Assembly: GCA_012729785.1 (NCBI GenBank)
Contig: JAAYCL010000044.1
Span: 1 to 64,000 of the forward strand
DNA from: Chlamydiota bacterium
GTDB taxonomy: Bacteria > Auribacterota > Tritonobacteria > UBA1439
Direction: 5' to 3'
Length of the DNA stretch: 64,000 nt
Shown here: positions 8,345 through 18,003 of the stretch, piece after piece
Numbering within the stretch: position 1 is the stretch's first letter
Layout of the letters: each line of letters starts with the position of its first letter
Translations under genes and position numbers: made by a program
The notes under the pieces: generated by a model
What the model saw: only the letters and a program-made list of their open reading frames with translations
Databases searched by the model: none
Told to the model about the DNA's origin: nothing

Positions 8345-10393
8345 ATGCCCGCCTTCGAACTCGTGACCGACCTCGCCCCGTGCGGGGACCAGCCGGGCGC
8401 CATCGACGCCCTTGTCCGGGGCGTAGAGGAGGGGCGGCGGCGCCAGACGCTCCTCGGGGTGACCGGATCCGGCAAGACGTTCACGATGGCGCAGATCGTC
8501 GCCCGGACCAACCGCCCGACGCTCGTGCTCGCGCCGAACAAGACCCTGGCCGCCCAGCTCTACGCCGAGTTCAAATCGCTTTTCCCCCGCAACGGCGTCG
8601 GCTTCTTCGTGAGCTACTACGACTACTACCAGCCCGAGGCGTACCTGCCGCGGACCGACACCTTCATCGAGAAGGACGCCTCCGTCAACGAGCGGATAGA
8701 CGCCCTGCGGCACGAGGCCACGACGATGCTCTCCGAGCGGCGCGACGTGCTCATCGTGGCGAGCGTGTCGGCGATCTACGGGCTCGGGACCCCCGAGGAC
8801 TACCGCGGGATGCACGTCCGGGCGGAGGAGGGGGCGGCGTTGGATCGCGACCTTTTCCTGCGCCTCCTCGTCAAGATCCAGTACGCGCGCGGGGATTTCG
8901 ACTTCCACCGGGGGACGTTCAGGGTGCGCGGGGACGTCGTCGAGGTGTTCCCGGCGAGCGACGAGGAGCGCGCCGTGCGCGTCCGGTTCGGCGGCGCCGC
9001 GGTCGAGGAGGTCGCGGAGATCGACCCGTTGCGCGGCGCGGTCGTGCGGCGTCTCGGCGCCGTCTCGATCTACCCCGCGAGCCACTACGTCACCCCCGGG
9101 GACCGGATGCGGCGCGCGATCGAGGGGATCAGGGAGGAGCTCGAGCGCCGGCACCGGGAACTGCGCGAGGCGGGAAAGATCGTGGAGGCCCAGCGTGTGC
9201 GGCAGCGGACCGAGTACGACCTCGAGCTGCTGGAGCAGTTCGGCTTCTGCCCGGGGATCGAGAATTTTTCGCGTCACCTCGACGGGCGGATGCCGGGGCA
9301 GCCGCCGGCGACCCTGTTGAGCTACTACCCCGACGACCACCTCCTCTTCATCGACGAGAGCCATGTGACGGTGCCGCAGCTCCGCGGGATGCAGCACGGC
9401 GACCGTTCCCGCAAGGAGACGCTCATCGAGTACGGGTTCAGGCTCCCGTCGGCGATCGACAACCGGCCCCTCTCGTTCGAGGAGTTCGAGGCGGTCTCCG
9501 GACAGACGATCTACGTGTCGGCGACGCCCGGGGAGTTCGAGCGCGCCCGGAGCCAGGGGGCGGTCGTCGAGCAGGTGGTGCGCCCGACCGGGCTGGTGGA
9601 CCCGGAGATCGTCATCCGCGACGCGTCCCTCCAGGTGGATGACCTCCTCTCGGAGATACGCGCGGCGGCGGCACGGGGGGAGCGGACGCTCGTGACCACC
9701 CTCACCAAGCGGAACGCCGAGGACCTCGCCGAGTACCTCGAGGAGCACGGCGTGCGGGTCCGCTACCTCCACTCGGATATCGGCACGCTCGAGCGCACGG
9801 AGATTTTGCGCGACCTCCGCAAAGGCGAATTCGACGCGCTCGTGGGGATCAACCTGCTCCGGGAGGGGCTCGACCTCCCCGAGGTTTCCCTGGTCGCGGT
9901 GCTCGACGCGGACCGGGAGGGGTTCCTCAGGTCGGAGACCGCGCTCATCCAGACGTGCGGACGCGCGGCCCGGAACGTCCACGGGCGCGCCGTTCTCTAC
10001 GCGGGGACGATGACGCGGTCGATCGAGGCGGCGGTGCGGGAGTGCGCGCGGCGCCGGGAGGCGCAGCTGGCCTACAATGCGGCGCACGGCATCACCCCGC
10101 GTTCGGTGCGCAAGGCGGTGCGGGAGCCGATCGGCAGGGTGTGCGAGGCGGACTACGTGACGGTCCCTCTCCGGCGCCCCGACGTTGCGGATCCGAACGA
10201 GGCCGCGAGAACGATCCGGGCGCTGCGGACGCGGATGCGCGAGGCGGCGGCGCGGCTCGATTTCGAAACGGCCGCGGAGCTGCGGGACCGGATCCTCGGG
10301 CTCGAGAGGATCGAGATGGAGCTGCGGGAGCGCCCGTCCGCCCCGTTCCCCGCCGGGCGCCGGCGAACGAAAGGCCGGGGCCGAAAACCGTAA
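8345..10393 (+). CDS. uvrB: Excinuclease ABC subunit B
   Basis: The DNA damage-verifying helicase-like subunit of nucleotide excision repair. It is 682 aa, the usual length. Walker A GVTGSGKT is at residues 38-45, the beta-hairpin that clamps DNA starts with [12 protein letters not shown] at 91-102, and Walker B-type motif DESH is at 337-340. Helicase motifs continue with SATPG and QTCGRAARN. The C-terminal UVR domain (about residues 620-655, with [11 protein letters not shown]) is the UvrC-binding coil. uvrC follows after 92 bases, so both nicking partners are probably co-expressed. Confidence 0.98.
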   Translation: MPAFELVTDLAPCGDQPGAIDALVRGVEEGRRRQTLLGVTGSGKTFTMAQIVARTNRPTLVLAPNKTLAAQLYAEFKSLFPRNGVGFFVSYYDYYQPEAYLPRTDTFIEKDASVNERIDALRHEATTMLSERRDVLIVASVSAIYGLGTPEDYRGMHVRAEEGAALDRDLFLRLLVKIQYARGDFDFHRGTFRVRGDVVEVFPASDEERAVRVRFGGAAVEEVAEIDPLRGAVVRRLGAVSIYPASHYVTPGDRMRRAIEGIREELERRHRELREAGKIVEAQRVRQRTEYDLELLEQFGFCPGIENFSRHLDGRMPGQPPATLLSYYPDDHLLFIDESHVTVPQLRGMQHGDRSRKETLIEYGFRLPSAIDNRPLSFEEFEAVSGQTIYVSATPGEFERARSQGAVVEQVVRPTGLVDPEIVIRDASLQVDDLLSEIRAAAARGERTLVTTLTKRNAEDLAEYLEEHGVRVRYLHSDIGTLERTEILRDLRKGEFDALVGINLLREGLDLPEVSLVAVLDADREGFLRSETALIQTCGRAARNVHGRAVLYAGTMTRSIEAAVRECARRREAQLAYNAAHGITPRSVRKAVREPIGRVCEADYVTVPLRRPDVADPNEAARTIRALRTRMREAAARLDFETAAELRDRILGLERIEMELRERPSAPFPAGRRRTKGRGRKP

Positions 10394-10394
10394 T

Positions 10395-10480
10395 TCGGGA
10401 TCCGAGACCTGGAATTTGAGATTTGAGATCCGATATTTGGAATCTGGGATCTGAGACCCGATCCCCAAAAGCGGAATCTG
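10395..10480. repeat. AT-richer degenerate repeat of ATCTGAGAT/GAATTTGAGAT type
   Basis: The uvrB-uvrC gap consists almost wholly of 8-11 base near-repeats (GAATTTGAGAT, TTTGAGATC, GGAATCTGGGATCTGAGA), and is far less GC-rich than its surroundings. GAATTTGAGAT at 10412-10422 recurs exactly at 36293-36303. Its origin is unknown. Confidence 0.6.
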
Positions 10481-10485
10481 AAACG

Positions 10486-12336
10486 ATGCGCTCCCCCGAC
10501 AGACTCAAAAAGATCCCCCGGCGCCCCGGCGTCTACCTGATGAAGGGCGCCGACGGCCTCGTGCTCTACGTCGGCAAGGCGGTGGACCTCCGCCGCCGCG
10601 TCGCCTCCTACTTCACGAAGCGCGGCGACGGCCGCCTCGCGATCCCGGCGATGGTGGCGCGGGCCGACGACGTCGACTTCATCGTCACCGGCACCGAGAA
10701 GGAGGCGCTTCTCCTCGAGGAGACGCTCATCAGGGAGCACCGCCCCCCCTACAACCTGGCGCTCAAGGACGCCTCCGCCTGCGCCCACCTGCGCCTCTCA
10801 ACCGACGAGGAGTACCCGCGCCTCGAGGTCGTACGCCGCTTCTGCCGCGACGGGGCGCGCTGGTTCGGGCCGTACTCGTCGGTGGGGGCCGCGCGGCACA
10901 CCGCCCGGTTCCTCCAGCGCGCGTTCCCGCTCAGGGAGTGCGGCGCCGCAACCTTTCAGCGCCGCTCCCGCCCCTGCATCAAGCATCAGATCGGGCGCTG
11001 CGCGGCCCCGTGCTGCGGCCGCGTCTCGAGGCGCGGCTACGCCGCGCTCGTCCGCCGCGTGTCCCTGTTCCTCTCCGGCCGCAGCGGGAGCCTCCTCCGC
11101 GAACTCGAGCGGGAGATGCGCCGCGAGGCCGCGGCGCTCCGTTTCGAGAAGGCGGGCCGGATCCGCGATACGCTCGCGGCGATCCGCACGACGATCGAAC
11201 GGCAGCACTGCGTCGCCCTCGACGGCGCCGACCGCGATGCGGTGGGTGTGGCCCGGGAGGGGGACCGCGCCGAGACGGCTTTGCTCTTCGTGCGCGCCGG
11301 GCGCCTGCTCGGCAGGCGCCTGCTCTCCGTCGACGGGGGGGGCGACGACCCGTCCGTGGTCGCGGAGGCGCTCCGGCGGCACTACCTCGGGGGCGCCTTC
11401 GTGCCCCCGGAGATCCTCGCCCCCTCGACGCCCGCCGGCGCGGCCGGACTTGCCGCGGAGCTTTCCGCCGCCCGCGGCGGGAGCGTCCGGATCGCCGTCC
11501 CGCGCCGCGGCAGGAAGCGGGCACTCATCGACATGGCGGAGGAGAACGCAGCCGCCTCGCTCGCCTCCCGCCTCGAACGCACGCAGGAGGCGTTCGAGGT
11601 GAGCAGGGAGCTGGCGAGGCGGTTCCGCCTCGCCGCCCCGCCGCGCGACATCGAGTGCGTGGACGTGTCGCACCTCGGGGGGGCGTCGCAGACGGGCTCG
11701 ATCGTGGCGTTCCGGGACGGCGCGCCGCGCCCCGAGGGGTATCGCCGGTTCGGGGTGAAGGTCTCGGAGGCCGGGGACGACTGCGGGATGATACACGAGA
11801 TCGTCCGGCGGCGAGCCCGGCGCGCCCGGGACGGGTGGGGGATGCCCGACCTGCTCCTGGTCGACGGGGGGAAGGGGCAGCTCAACGCCGCCCTGCGCGC
11901 GCTCAGGGAGGAGGGCGCGCAAGGTACGGCCGCCATCGCCCTCGCGAAGGAGCGCGGCCTCCCCGGGCGCCGTGCGCCCGAACGGGTATTCCTCCCGGGA
12001 CGGAAAAATCCGATCCCGCTGCGGGCGGGGGACCGGGCCTCCCTCTTCCTCCAGCGCGTCAGGGACGAGGCGCACCGGTTCGCCCTGCGCGGGCATCGCC
12101 GCCTTCGGACACGGCGGCTCCTCGACTCCGCGCTCGACCGGCTGGAGGGGGTGGGGCCGGCGAGGAGGAAAGCGCTCATCCGCGCCTTCGGCGACATCCG
12201 CGGCGTCGCCGCCGCGGACGCCGCCGAGCTCGCGCGGGTGCTCGGGGACGCGGCCCTCGCGGCGCGGGTGCGGGAGCGCCTCTCCGGGGAAAGAGCGGAG
12301 ACCGGCCCCGCCCACGGGACATTCCCCAGTTTGTAG
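10486..12336 (+). CDS. uvrC: Excinuclease ABC subunit C
   Basis: Makes the 3' and 5' incisions around DNA lesions. The ATG at 10486 gives 616 aa; the frame is open 63 bases further up, but only through repeat DNA. The GIY-YIG nuclease occupies residues 1-95 (GVYLMK, LYVGKA). A UVR domain lies near 200-235 (EAAALRFEKAGRIRDTL). The RNase H-like endonuclease domain starts with IECVDVSHLGG and continues with LLLVDGGKGQL, and helix-hairpin-helix motifs close the protein (LEGVGPARRKALIRAFGDI). No clear ribosome binding site precedes the ATG, since the repeat element abuts it. Confidence 0.97.
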   Translation: MRSPDRLKKIPRRPGVYLMKGADGLVLYVGKAVDLRRRVASYFTKRGDGRLAIPAMVARADDVDFIVTGTEKEALLLEETLIREHRPPYNLALKDASACAHLRLSTDEEYPRLEVVRRFCRDGARWFGPYSSVGAARHTARFLQRAFPLRECGAATFQRRSRPCIKHQIGRCAAPCCGRVSRRGYAALVRRVSLFLSGRSGSLLRELEREMRREAAALRFEKAGRIRDTLAAIRTTIERQHCVALDGADRDAVGVAREGDRAETALLFVRAGRLLGRRLLSVDGGGDDPSVVAEALRRHYLGGAFVPPEILAPSTPAGAAGLAAELSAARGGSVRIAVPRRGRKRALIDMAEENAAASLASRLERTQEAFEVSRELARRFRLAAPPRDIECVDVSHLGGASQTGSIVAFRDGAPRPEGYRRFGVKVSEAGDDCGMIHEIVRRRARRARDGWGMPDLLLVDGGKGQLNAALRALREEGAQGTAAIALAKERGLPGRRAPERVFLPGRKNPIPLRAGDRASLFLQRVRDEAHRFALRGHRRLRTRRLLDSALDRLEGVGPARRKALIRAFGDIRGVAAADAAELARVLGDAALAARVRERLSGERAETGPAHGTFPSL

Positions 12337-12633
12337 CCGTAGGGAGTCATACCGTGTCGGGTAGATGCTGATTCACAATTTCAAGAAGTGGAATCCGCCA
12401 TTTCTGCATCAAAGCGCGTGCGGTTACACAAGACCGAAACAACGCTGTGTTTCAAGAGTCTTCGAGACGCAGGTTGGGTGGAACGTATCCCATTGTAATG
12501 AGATCGGTTGGAACGTTCATTGCGTGCCAGGCGATTCTCAAGACTGGGGATGGTGTAGCCCCGGTTTCTCAGATCCATGTGCGCGTTTCACCCCGCATCT
12601 ACAAACCAGGGAAAGGCCAGGCCCCGCCCACGG
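12337..12633. other. AT-richer intergenic block without a recognisable gene
   Basis: About 300 bases at roughly 50-55% GC between two genes near 70%. Small frames exist on both strands (for example a minus-strand 28-codon run ending PPNLRLEDS), but none has a ribosome binding site or a family I know. GGTTGG-GGAACGT motifs appear twice near 12470-12515. It could be a decayed mobile-element or gene remnant. The last 36 bases before the next gene are promoter. Confidence 0.4.
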
Positions 12634-12662
12634 TTGAACCGGAACCGCGGACGGGGTATACT
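12634..12662 (+). promoter_or_regulatory. Strong sigma-70 type promoter of the HD-GYP gene, predicted leaderless
   Basis: TTGAAC, a 17-base spacer, then TATACT. The ATG of the gene is only seven bases after the -10 box, so transcription should start at or within a base or two of the start codon. No Shine-Dalgarno sequence fits in between. Confidence 0.72.
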
Positions 12663-12669
12663 GCACGAT

Positions 12670-13740
12670 ATGGGGCCGCTTCCCGACAAGGATGACAGGA
12701 CGGTGCTGGTGGTGGACGACGAGCCGAGTGTCCGCGACATCGTCACGCGCGGCCTGGGGCTCCACGGGTACGTCTGCGCCGCCGCGGCGGATTCCCGGGG
12801 GGCGATCGCCCTGATCGAACGCCGTCCGCCAGCGGTGGTCATCAGCGATATCAACATGCCGGACGAGAACGGGTTCTGGCTCCTCTCGAAGATCAAGGAG
12901 CTTTGGCCCGACACCGCCGTCATCATGCTCACCGCCCTCGACGAAACCCAGAGTGCGGTGAACTGTCTGACGCAGGGGGCCGACAACTACATCGTCAAGC
13001 CGATCAACCTGAAGGAGCTCGCCCTCTCGGTCGAGAAGGCGCTCGAGAAGCGCCGGCTGATCATCGAGAACAGGGAGTACCAGCTCAACCTCGAGTCGCT
13101 CGTCGAGGAACGGACGAACGAGCTGAAGAAGACCCTCCAGATGCTGAAGCACTCCTACGACACGACCCTCCAGGCCCTCGTGGCCTCGCTGGACGCACGC
13201 GAGCGGGAGACGGGCAACCATTCCCAGAGGGTGAGCATGTACACCGTCGTCCTCGCCAAGGCGCTGGGGCTGACAAACGCGCGCATCAAGGACCTCTCGA
13301 TTGGGGCGTTGCTGCACGATATCGGCAAGCTCGGGGTCCCCGACAGCGTCCTTCTCAAGCCGGGGAAACTGACGGAGGAGGAGTGGGCGCTGATGAGCCG
13401 CCATCCGGTCATCGGGCAGACCATCCTCAAGGATATCGATTTCCTCGCCCCGGCGCTCGAGATCGTCCACAACCACCACGAGCACTGGGACGGCAGCGGG
13501 TACCCGGCCGGTCTCAAGGGGGAGGCGATACCCGCGGGGGCGAGGATCTTCCTGGTCGTGGACGCCTTCGATACCATCACCACCAATCGGCCGTACCGCG
13601 CCGCGGTCGATTTCGCCACGGCGTTCGAGGAGATCAGGCGCTGCCGAGGCAGCCACTTCGATCCGACGATTGTCGACTGCTTCCTCGACATCCCTCCGAA
13701 GACGTGGCACGAGATACGCCGTTTCACCCTGATCGACTGA
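12670..13740 (+). CDS. Response regulator with HD-GYP phosphodiesterase domain
   Basis: 356 aa, cytoplasmic. The receiver domain (residues 10-125) has the acidic pair Asp16/Asp17, phosphoacceptor Asp60 in VVISDINMP, and conserved Lys110 in IVKPI. A coiled linker (about 130-165) leads to the HD-GYP domain: His216/Asp217 in [26 protein letters not shown] with Gly-Tyr-Pro at 277-279, and [18 protein letters not shown] enzymes hydrolyse cyclic di-GMP, so phosphorylation by an unseen sensor kinase probably controls c-di-GMP level. The ATG follows a strong promoter with no leader. It stands at the border of the housekeeping and glycan regions. Confidence 0.93.
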   Translation: MGPLPDKDDRTVLVVDDEPSVRDIVTRGLGLHGYVCAAAADSRGAIALIERRPPAVVISDINMPDENGFWLLSKIKELWPDTAVIMLTALDETQSAVNCLTQGADNYIVKPINLKELALSVEKALEKRRLIIENREYQLNLESLVEERTNELKKTLQMLKHSYDTTLQALVASLDARERETGNHSQRVSMYTVVLAKALGLTNARIKDLSIGALLHDIGKLGVPDSVLLKPGKLTEEEWALMSRHPVIGQTILKDIDFLAPALEIVHNHHEHWDGSGYPAGLKGEAIPAGARIFLVVDAFDTITTNRPYRAAVDFATAFEEIRRCRGSHFDPTIVDCFLDIPPKTWHEIRRFTLID

Positions 13741-13756
13741 ACAGGGGGTGTTTCCG

Positions 13757-13969
13757 ATGGCCGGGTGCGCGCAGGAACGAAACGCGGCGGGGTGCGGCTG
13801 CTCCTACGAACCGTGCGCGAACAAGGGGCTCTGCTGCGAATGCCTGCGGAGCCACTGGGCCGCCGGTGAGCTGCCCGGATGCCTCTTCCCCCCCGACGTG
13901 GAGAGGACGTACGACCGGAGCGTGGAGCGCTTCGTCAAGACCTTCCGCGAGCGGGGACGGTGGTGGTGA
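13757..13969 (+). CDS. Small cysteine-rich protein, DUF6485-like
   Basis: 70 residues starting MAGCAQERN, with eight cysteines in the first half ([24 protein letters not shown]) and then AERTYDRS-type residues ([13 protein letters not shown]). The cysteine spacing suggests a metal or Fe-S site. This matches my memory of DUF6485, of unknown function. ACAGGGGG sits eight bases before the ATG at 13757, which is why I prefer it over the GTG at 13748. It follows the HD-GYP gene by 16 bases and is probably co-transcribed. Confidence 0.7.
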   Translation: MAGCAQERNAAGCGCSYEPCANKGLCCECLRSHWAAGELPGCLFPPDVERTYDRSVERFVKTFRERGRWW

Positions 13970-13971
13970 GA

Positions 13972-13990
13972 CTTCCGCGCAAGGCGGAAG
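13972..13990. terminator. Hairpin between convergent genes
   Basis: CTTCCGC, five-base loop, GCGGAAG: a perfect seven-base-pair stem placed directly after the DUF6485 stop and before the end of the opposite-strand radical SAM gene. There is no T-run on either side, so it may be a GC-type terminator or only a 3'-end stabiliser. Confidence 0.5.
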
Positions 13991-14014
13991 GGGTGAGGTG
14001 GGAAGAGGGGGGCG

Positions 14015-15496
14015 TCAGCGCGGCCTCTTCATGACGCCGAGCTCCCGGAGTTTCCGCAACGCCTTCCGGGGCGACCGGACCGCCGCCGCGGCGTACCGGG
14101 GGGTGAGGTAGCGCCGGAGCGCCCTCCTCCGGGCGCGCCGCGCCGCGTGCGCCTCCCAGGTCTTCGCCGCCGCGTTCCGCTCCTCGAGGATCTCTTCGGG
14201 GCCGAGGCTCTCTGTCCTCACCACCGCGTGGAAGAAGCCGTCGTACTCCTCCCAGTTCCTGCTGGTGATCTGTTTCCGCGACTCGAGCTCCGCGTAGAAG
14301 CGGCTCCCGGGGAACGGCGTGCTCACGGAGAACTGGACGGTGTCGGGGTCCATCCGCAGGCACCAGTCCACGCTCCTCCTGATCGTTTCCCTCGTCTCTC
14401 CGGGGAGGCCGAAGGTGAAGGTCAGGTGGTACAGGATCCCGAGCCTCCGCGTCTTCCGGATCATCGCCTCGGTCTTTTTCAAGTCCATCTGTTTGCCGCA
14501 GCGGTCGAGGATGCCCTGGTCGATCGACTCGACGCCGTATTTGACGGCGCGGAGCCCCGCTTCCTTGAGCGCGCGGAGCATCTCGCGGTCCATCAGGTCG
14601 GCCCGCGCCATCGCCGCCCACGGGATATCGAGGCGCCGCCTCCGGATCTCGCTGCAGATCGCGAGGATCCGCTCCTTCCCGATATTGAACGTGTCGTCGT
14701 CGAAGTAGACCGATCTGAACCCCTCCTCCCTGACGAGGTGCTCCATCTCGTCGACGACCTTGATCGGGTCGCGCGGGCGGTAGAGGCGGTTCCCGTAGAC
14801 GATCTGCGGCCAGGCGCAGAAGCTGCACCGGAACGGGCAGCCGCGGCTCGCCCACATCTGCACGCTCGGCTCGGGTATCCCCCCGGGCGTGTCGTGGTAG
14901 GCATCCATCGGGAGGAGGTGCCGCGCCGGCCAGGGGAGGGTATCCAGCTCCCGACAGAGGGGGCGCCGCGGGGCGGCCCGCGGGTCCCCTTCCGCGTCGC
15001 GATAGACGAGGCCGGCGATGCCGTCCGCGGAAGTCCCGGAGGCGAGGCGTCGCGCGAGCTCGAGGGCGGTCTGCTCGTATTCCCCTATGAACGAGAAGTC
15101 GACGGCGGGGTTCAGGCGGAGGAATTCCGGCTCGAAGGCGAGGACGTGGAGGCCGCAGACCGCGATCCGCGGCCGGTTCCCGACGCGCCGCCGCACGGCG
15201 TCGACGATGCGGAGGTCCTGCGAGAGCGAGATCGTGGAGATCTCGTGGATCAGGAGGTCGGGGTCGAAGGCGGCGAGCCGGTCGAGATACGCCTCGTCGG
15301 AGATCCGCTCGGCGCAGCCGTCGACCATGCGCACCTCGAAGCCGTCGCGTTCCAGCACCGCCGCCGCGTAGGCGAGGTGGAACGGAAACGGCATGTAGCG
15401 GCTGCTCTGGTGCTCGAAATGGGGCCAGCGGGACCCGGCGCGCACGCCGTAGTAGCCCGGCTTGCGCCACGGGGGGTTGCCGAGGAGCACCTTCAT
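14015..15496 (-). CDS. B12-binding-type radical SAM enzyme
   Basis: 493 aa from the ATG at 15496 (MKVLLGNPPW). The N-terminal 170 residues look like a cobalamin-binding Rossmann domain (AYAAAVLERDGFEV, CGLHVLAFEPEF). The radical SAM cluster is Cys220, Cys224 and Cys227 in RGCPFRCSFCAW. GVESIDQGIL and FTFGLPGET are typical of the BchE/Elp3-like fold. Such enzymes often methylate or rearrange unreactive carbons; the substrate is unknown. An ATG nine bases upstream is in frame, but it overlaps a good -10 box, so I chose the second one. It is divergent from the DUF2298 operon. Confidence 0.86.
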   Translation of the reverse strand: MKVLLGNPPWRKPGYYGVRAGSRWPHFEHQSSRYMPFPFHLAYAAAVLERDGFEVRMVDGCAERISDEAYLDRLAAFDPDLLIHEISTISLSQDLRIVDAVRRRVGNRPRIAVCGLHVLAFEPEFLRLNPAVDFSFIGEYEQTALELARRLASGTSADGIAGLVYRDAEGDPRAAPRRPLCRELDTLPWPARHLLPMDAYHDTPGGIPEPSVQMWASRGCPFRCSFCAWPQIVYGNRLYRPRDPIKVVDEMEHLVREEGFRSVYFDDDTFNIGKERILAICSEIRRRRLDIPWAAMARADLMDREMLRALKEAGLRAVKYGVESIDQGILDRCGKQMDLKKTEAMIRKTRRLGILYHLTFTFGLPGETRETIRRSVDWCLRMDPDTVQFSVSTPFPGSRFYAELESRKQITSRNWEEYDGFFHAVVRTESLGPEEILEERNAAAKTWEAHAARRARRRALRRYLTPRYAAAAVRSPRKALRKLRELGVMKRPR

Positions 15497-15503
15497 GGCC
15501 GAC

Positions 15504-15532
15504 ATTCTGCCTCATCCCCGCCCTGTTGTCGA
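15504..15532 (-). promoter_or_regulatory. Promoter of the radical SAM gene, possibly leaderless
   Basis: On the minus strand: TCGACA, 17-base spacer, CAGAAT, then seven bases to the ATG at 15496. The -35 matches consensus at five of six positions. If correct, the transcript has essentially no leader. Confidence 0.45.
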
Positions 15533-15627
15533 GTGCGACGGCGGAGGGGGCGGGTCGCGGATCCCCGGCGCGACCGCCGCGCGAGGGCCCCCGGCAGGCG
15601 GGGGGGAGGCGGGGCTCCGCGGCGGGC

Positions 15628-15656
15628 TTGACCCGGAGGGGGTTTTCGGACAGAAT
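15628..15656 (+). promoter_or_regulatory. Promoter of the DUF2298 operon
   Basis: TTGACC, 17-base spacer, CAGAAT. It lies about 76 bases before the ATG at 15733, which has its own GGAGG site. The same CAGAAT hexamer is used by the divergent gene 120 bases away. Confidence 0.5.
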
Positions 15657-15732
15657 AGCGCCTCGCGACGGCATCGAAACGGACGCGCGCCGCGAAGCGG
15701 GGAAACGGAAGCCGGTTCACCCGGAGGCGTCA

Positions 15733-18003
15733 ATGGTCGTCGTGCGCTGGCTGCTGGTCGTCGAACTGCTGGGCGTCGCCTCCTGGCCGCTCTGCCTCGC
15801 CCTCTTCGGCCGCCTCCCCGACGGCGGTTTCGGCGTGGCGAGGCTGCTCGGCCTCCTTCTGGTCGGCTACGCGACCTGGCTCCCGGCCGGCGTGGGCCTC
15901 TTCCCGTTCGACGGCGCCTCGATCACCGCGGTCTTCCTCGTCTTCCTCTCCGCCTCCGCCCTCGCCGCCCGCGGCCGTCGCCGGGAACTGCGGCGCTTCA
16001 TCTCCGAACGGAAGGGGATCCTCGTCTTCGAGGAGCTTTTGTTCCTCTCCGTCTTCGCCGCCGCCGTATTCATCCAGGCGTACAAGCCCGACATCACCCT
16101 CGCCGAGAAGGAGCCGGACATGATGTTTCTCCAGTCCGTGCTCAGGGGGGGGGCGATGCCGCCGGAGGATCTCTGGTTCGCCGGGGAGCCGGTCAACTAC
16201 TACTATCTCGGCTACGCGCTTTTCGCCTGCCTCGTGCGCCTTGCCGCCGCGCGCCCCGAAATCGGCTTCAACCTCGCCGTCGCCACGGTGGTCCCGCTCG
16301 CCGCGCTCGGATCGTTCAGCCTGGCGTACAATCTCATCCGCCGCCGCGGGTGGGCGCTCCTCGCCCCGCTGTTCCTCCTCGGGCTCGGCAATCTCGACGC
16401 GCTCGTCCGCGCCGTCCGGGCCGGCGGGCTCGGGGGGAGGGACTGGTGGATCGAGATGTTCGCTCACGGCTCCCGGGAGATCCTCCCCGGCACCATCCAC
16501 GAGTTCCCCGCCTTCAGTTTCCTGCTCGGCGATCTGCACCCGCACTATATGTTCATGGCGTTCTGTTTCCTTCCCCTCACGCTGCTCCTCGTCCTCATCA
16601 AGGGCGGGGATGCATGCGCGCCCCCTCCCCCCGCCGTTCGCGCCGGGCGCAGGGGCGGCACGGCGAGCCCGCCCCCCGCGCCTGAATCCGCCTCCCCGGG
16701 GCGGGCCGCGGCGCCGGGATGGGGGCTCCCCTCCCTCTTCCTCGCCTTCGCGCTCGGCGCCGTGTTCATGTTCCACACCTGGGACTATCCGACCTACGTC
16801 CTGCTCACGGTCCTCTGCGCGTGCGCCTTCCTGCGTTTGCGCCGTCGCGGCGCGCCGGTGTGGCCGACGGCGGCGTGGCTCCTGCTCGTCGTGGCCGTGA
16901 GCGTCGTCCTGTTCCTGCCGTTCCGCCTCCGGTTCGCGCCCGCCGCGAAGCCGAGCGTCGGCCTGGTCGCGCCCGCCTACCGCTCGGCGCTCGGGCCGTT
17001 CCTGACGGTCAACGGCCTCGCCGCGGCGGCCCTCCTCTCCCTCCTCGCCGCGGAGGCGGCCGTGGCCGCGCGGGCGAAAGAGGGGGGCGGCGGCCTGCGT
17101 CTTCTCCTCCCCGCCGTCGTGGCGGCGGCCGCAGCGTGGCTGCTCACCGGGACGGCGGTCGCGGGCCTCGCGGCGGGCGGCGCCGCCGCCGCGGCGGCGC
17201 TCGCCTTCCCGCGCTCCGGCCCGCCGCCGGAGCGCCGCTTCGTCCTCCTCCTGGCCCTCGTCTGTTTCGCCCTCTTCCTCGGCTGCGAGATCGTCTACCT
17301 CAAGGACTTCTACGGGGAGAGGTTGCAGCGGCAGAACACCGTCTTCAAATACTACTTCCAGGCCTGGATCCTCGCCTCGGTCGTTTTCGCCGCCGGGGGG
17401 TGCGGGGTCGCGGCGTCGCTTTCGGGGGCGTGGCGGGCTGCGTGGCGGGTCCTCCTCGCCGCCCTCGTCGTCCCGTCGCTCATCTACCCGGTGCTCGGGA
17501 CCTGGCACCGGTGCGGGCGTTTCCGCGGCGGGGGGAGGGGGGCGGCCCCGTACCTGCCGACGCTCGACGGCGCCGCCTACATCAGGCACCTGTACCCGGG
17601 CGAGTACCGGGCGCTCGGTTGGGTGCGGGGCTGGGTGCCCCCCGGGGCGGTTGTTTTGGAGGCCACCGGCGACCCGTACAGCTTCCACGGAAGGGTCTCC
17701 ACCTTCACCGGCCGTCCGACGGTGCTCGGCTGGGGGAACCAGGAGTCGCTCTGGCGCGACTGGAGCTGGAAGAAGATCACGGAGCGGAGCGGGGAGATCG
17801 CCCGCATCTACGGTGCGACCGTCAAGCGGGAGGCGCTGCCGCTGCTCCGGAAGCACCGCGTCTCCTACGTCTACGTCGGCACGCTGGAGCGGAAGAAGTA
17901 CCCGCGGGCGGGTCTGGACGCCTTTGCCGGCGCGTTCCCGCTCGTCTACCGGGGGAGGGACGTGCTGATCTACCGCGTCCCGGGGGAGGGGGCCGCCTCG
18001 TGA
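15733..18003 (+). CDS. DUF2298 (YYY) polytopic membrane protein
   Basis: 756 aa with about 14 membrane helices. The DUF2298 signature is clear: EPDMMFLQSVL, PPEDLWFAGEPVNYYYLGY near residues 145-165, GTIHEFPAFSFLLGDLHPH and, later, KDFYGERLQRQNTVFKYYFQ. The family is thought to be glycosyltransferase-like (GT-C fold), with no proven reaction. A soluble C-terminal segment holds GWGNQE and RVSYVYVGTLERKKYP. GGAGG lies just before the ATG. It overlaps the next gene, a polyprenyl-phosphate-sugar synthase-like GT2, by four bases, so donor synthesis and use are probably coupled. Homologous to the middle of the giant protein at 18761. Confidence 0.88.
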   Translation: MVVVRWLLVVELLGVASWPLCLALFGRLPDGGFGVARLLGLLLVGYATWLPAGVGLFPFDGASITAVFLVFLSASALAARGRRRELRRFISERKGILVFEELLFLSVFAAAVFIQAYKPDITLAEKEPDMMFLQSVLRGGAMPPEDLWFAGEPVNYYYLGYALFACLVRLAAARPEIGFNLAVATVVPLAALGSFSLAYNLIRRRGWALLAPLFLLGLGNLDALVRAVRAGGLGGRDWWIEMFAHGSREILPGTIHEFPAFSFLLGDLHPHYMFMAFCFLPLTLLLVLIKGGDACAPPPPAVRAGRRGGTASPPPAPESASPGRAAAPGWGLPSLFLAFALGAVFMFHTWDYPTYVLLTVLCACAFLRLRRRGAPVWPTAAWLLLVVAVSVVLFLPFRLRFAPAAKPSVGLVAPAYRSALGPFLTVNGLAAAALLSLLAAEAAVAARAKEGGGGLRLLLPAVVAAAAAWLLTGTAVAGLAAGGAAAAAALAFPRSGPPPERRFVLLLALVCFALFLGCEIVYLKDFYGERLQRQNTVFKYYFQAWILASVVFAAGGCGVAASLSGAWRAAWRVLLAALVVPSLIYPVLGTWHRCGRFRGGGRGAAPYLPTLDGAAYIRHLYPGEYRALGWVRGWVPPGAVVLEATGDPYSFHGRVSTFTGRPTVLGWGNQESLWRDWSWKKITERSGEIARIYGATVKREALPLLRKHRVSYVYVGTLERKKYPRAGLDAFAGAFPLVYRGRDVLIYRVPGEGAAS

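Noticed and set aside
12365-12637. Short frames in the AT-richer block after uvrC, on both strands
   Set aside because: No ribosome binding site, no recognisable family and unlikely codon content. Kept only as a possible remnant.
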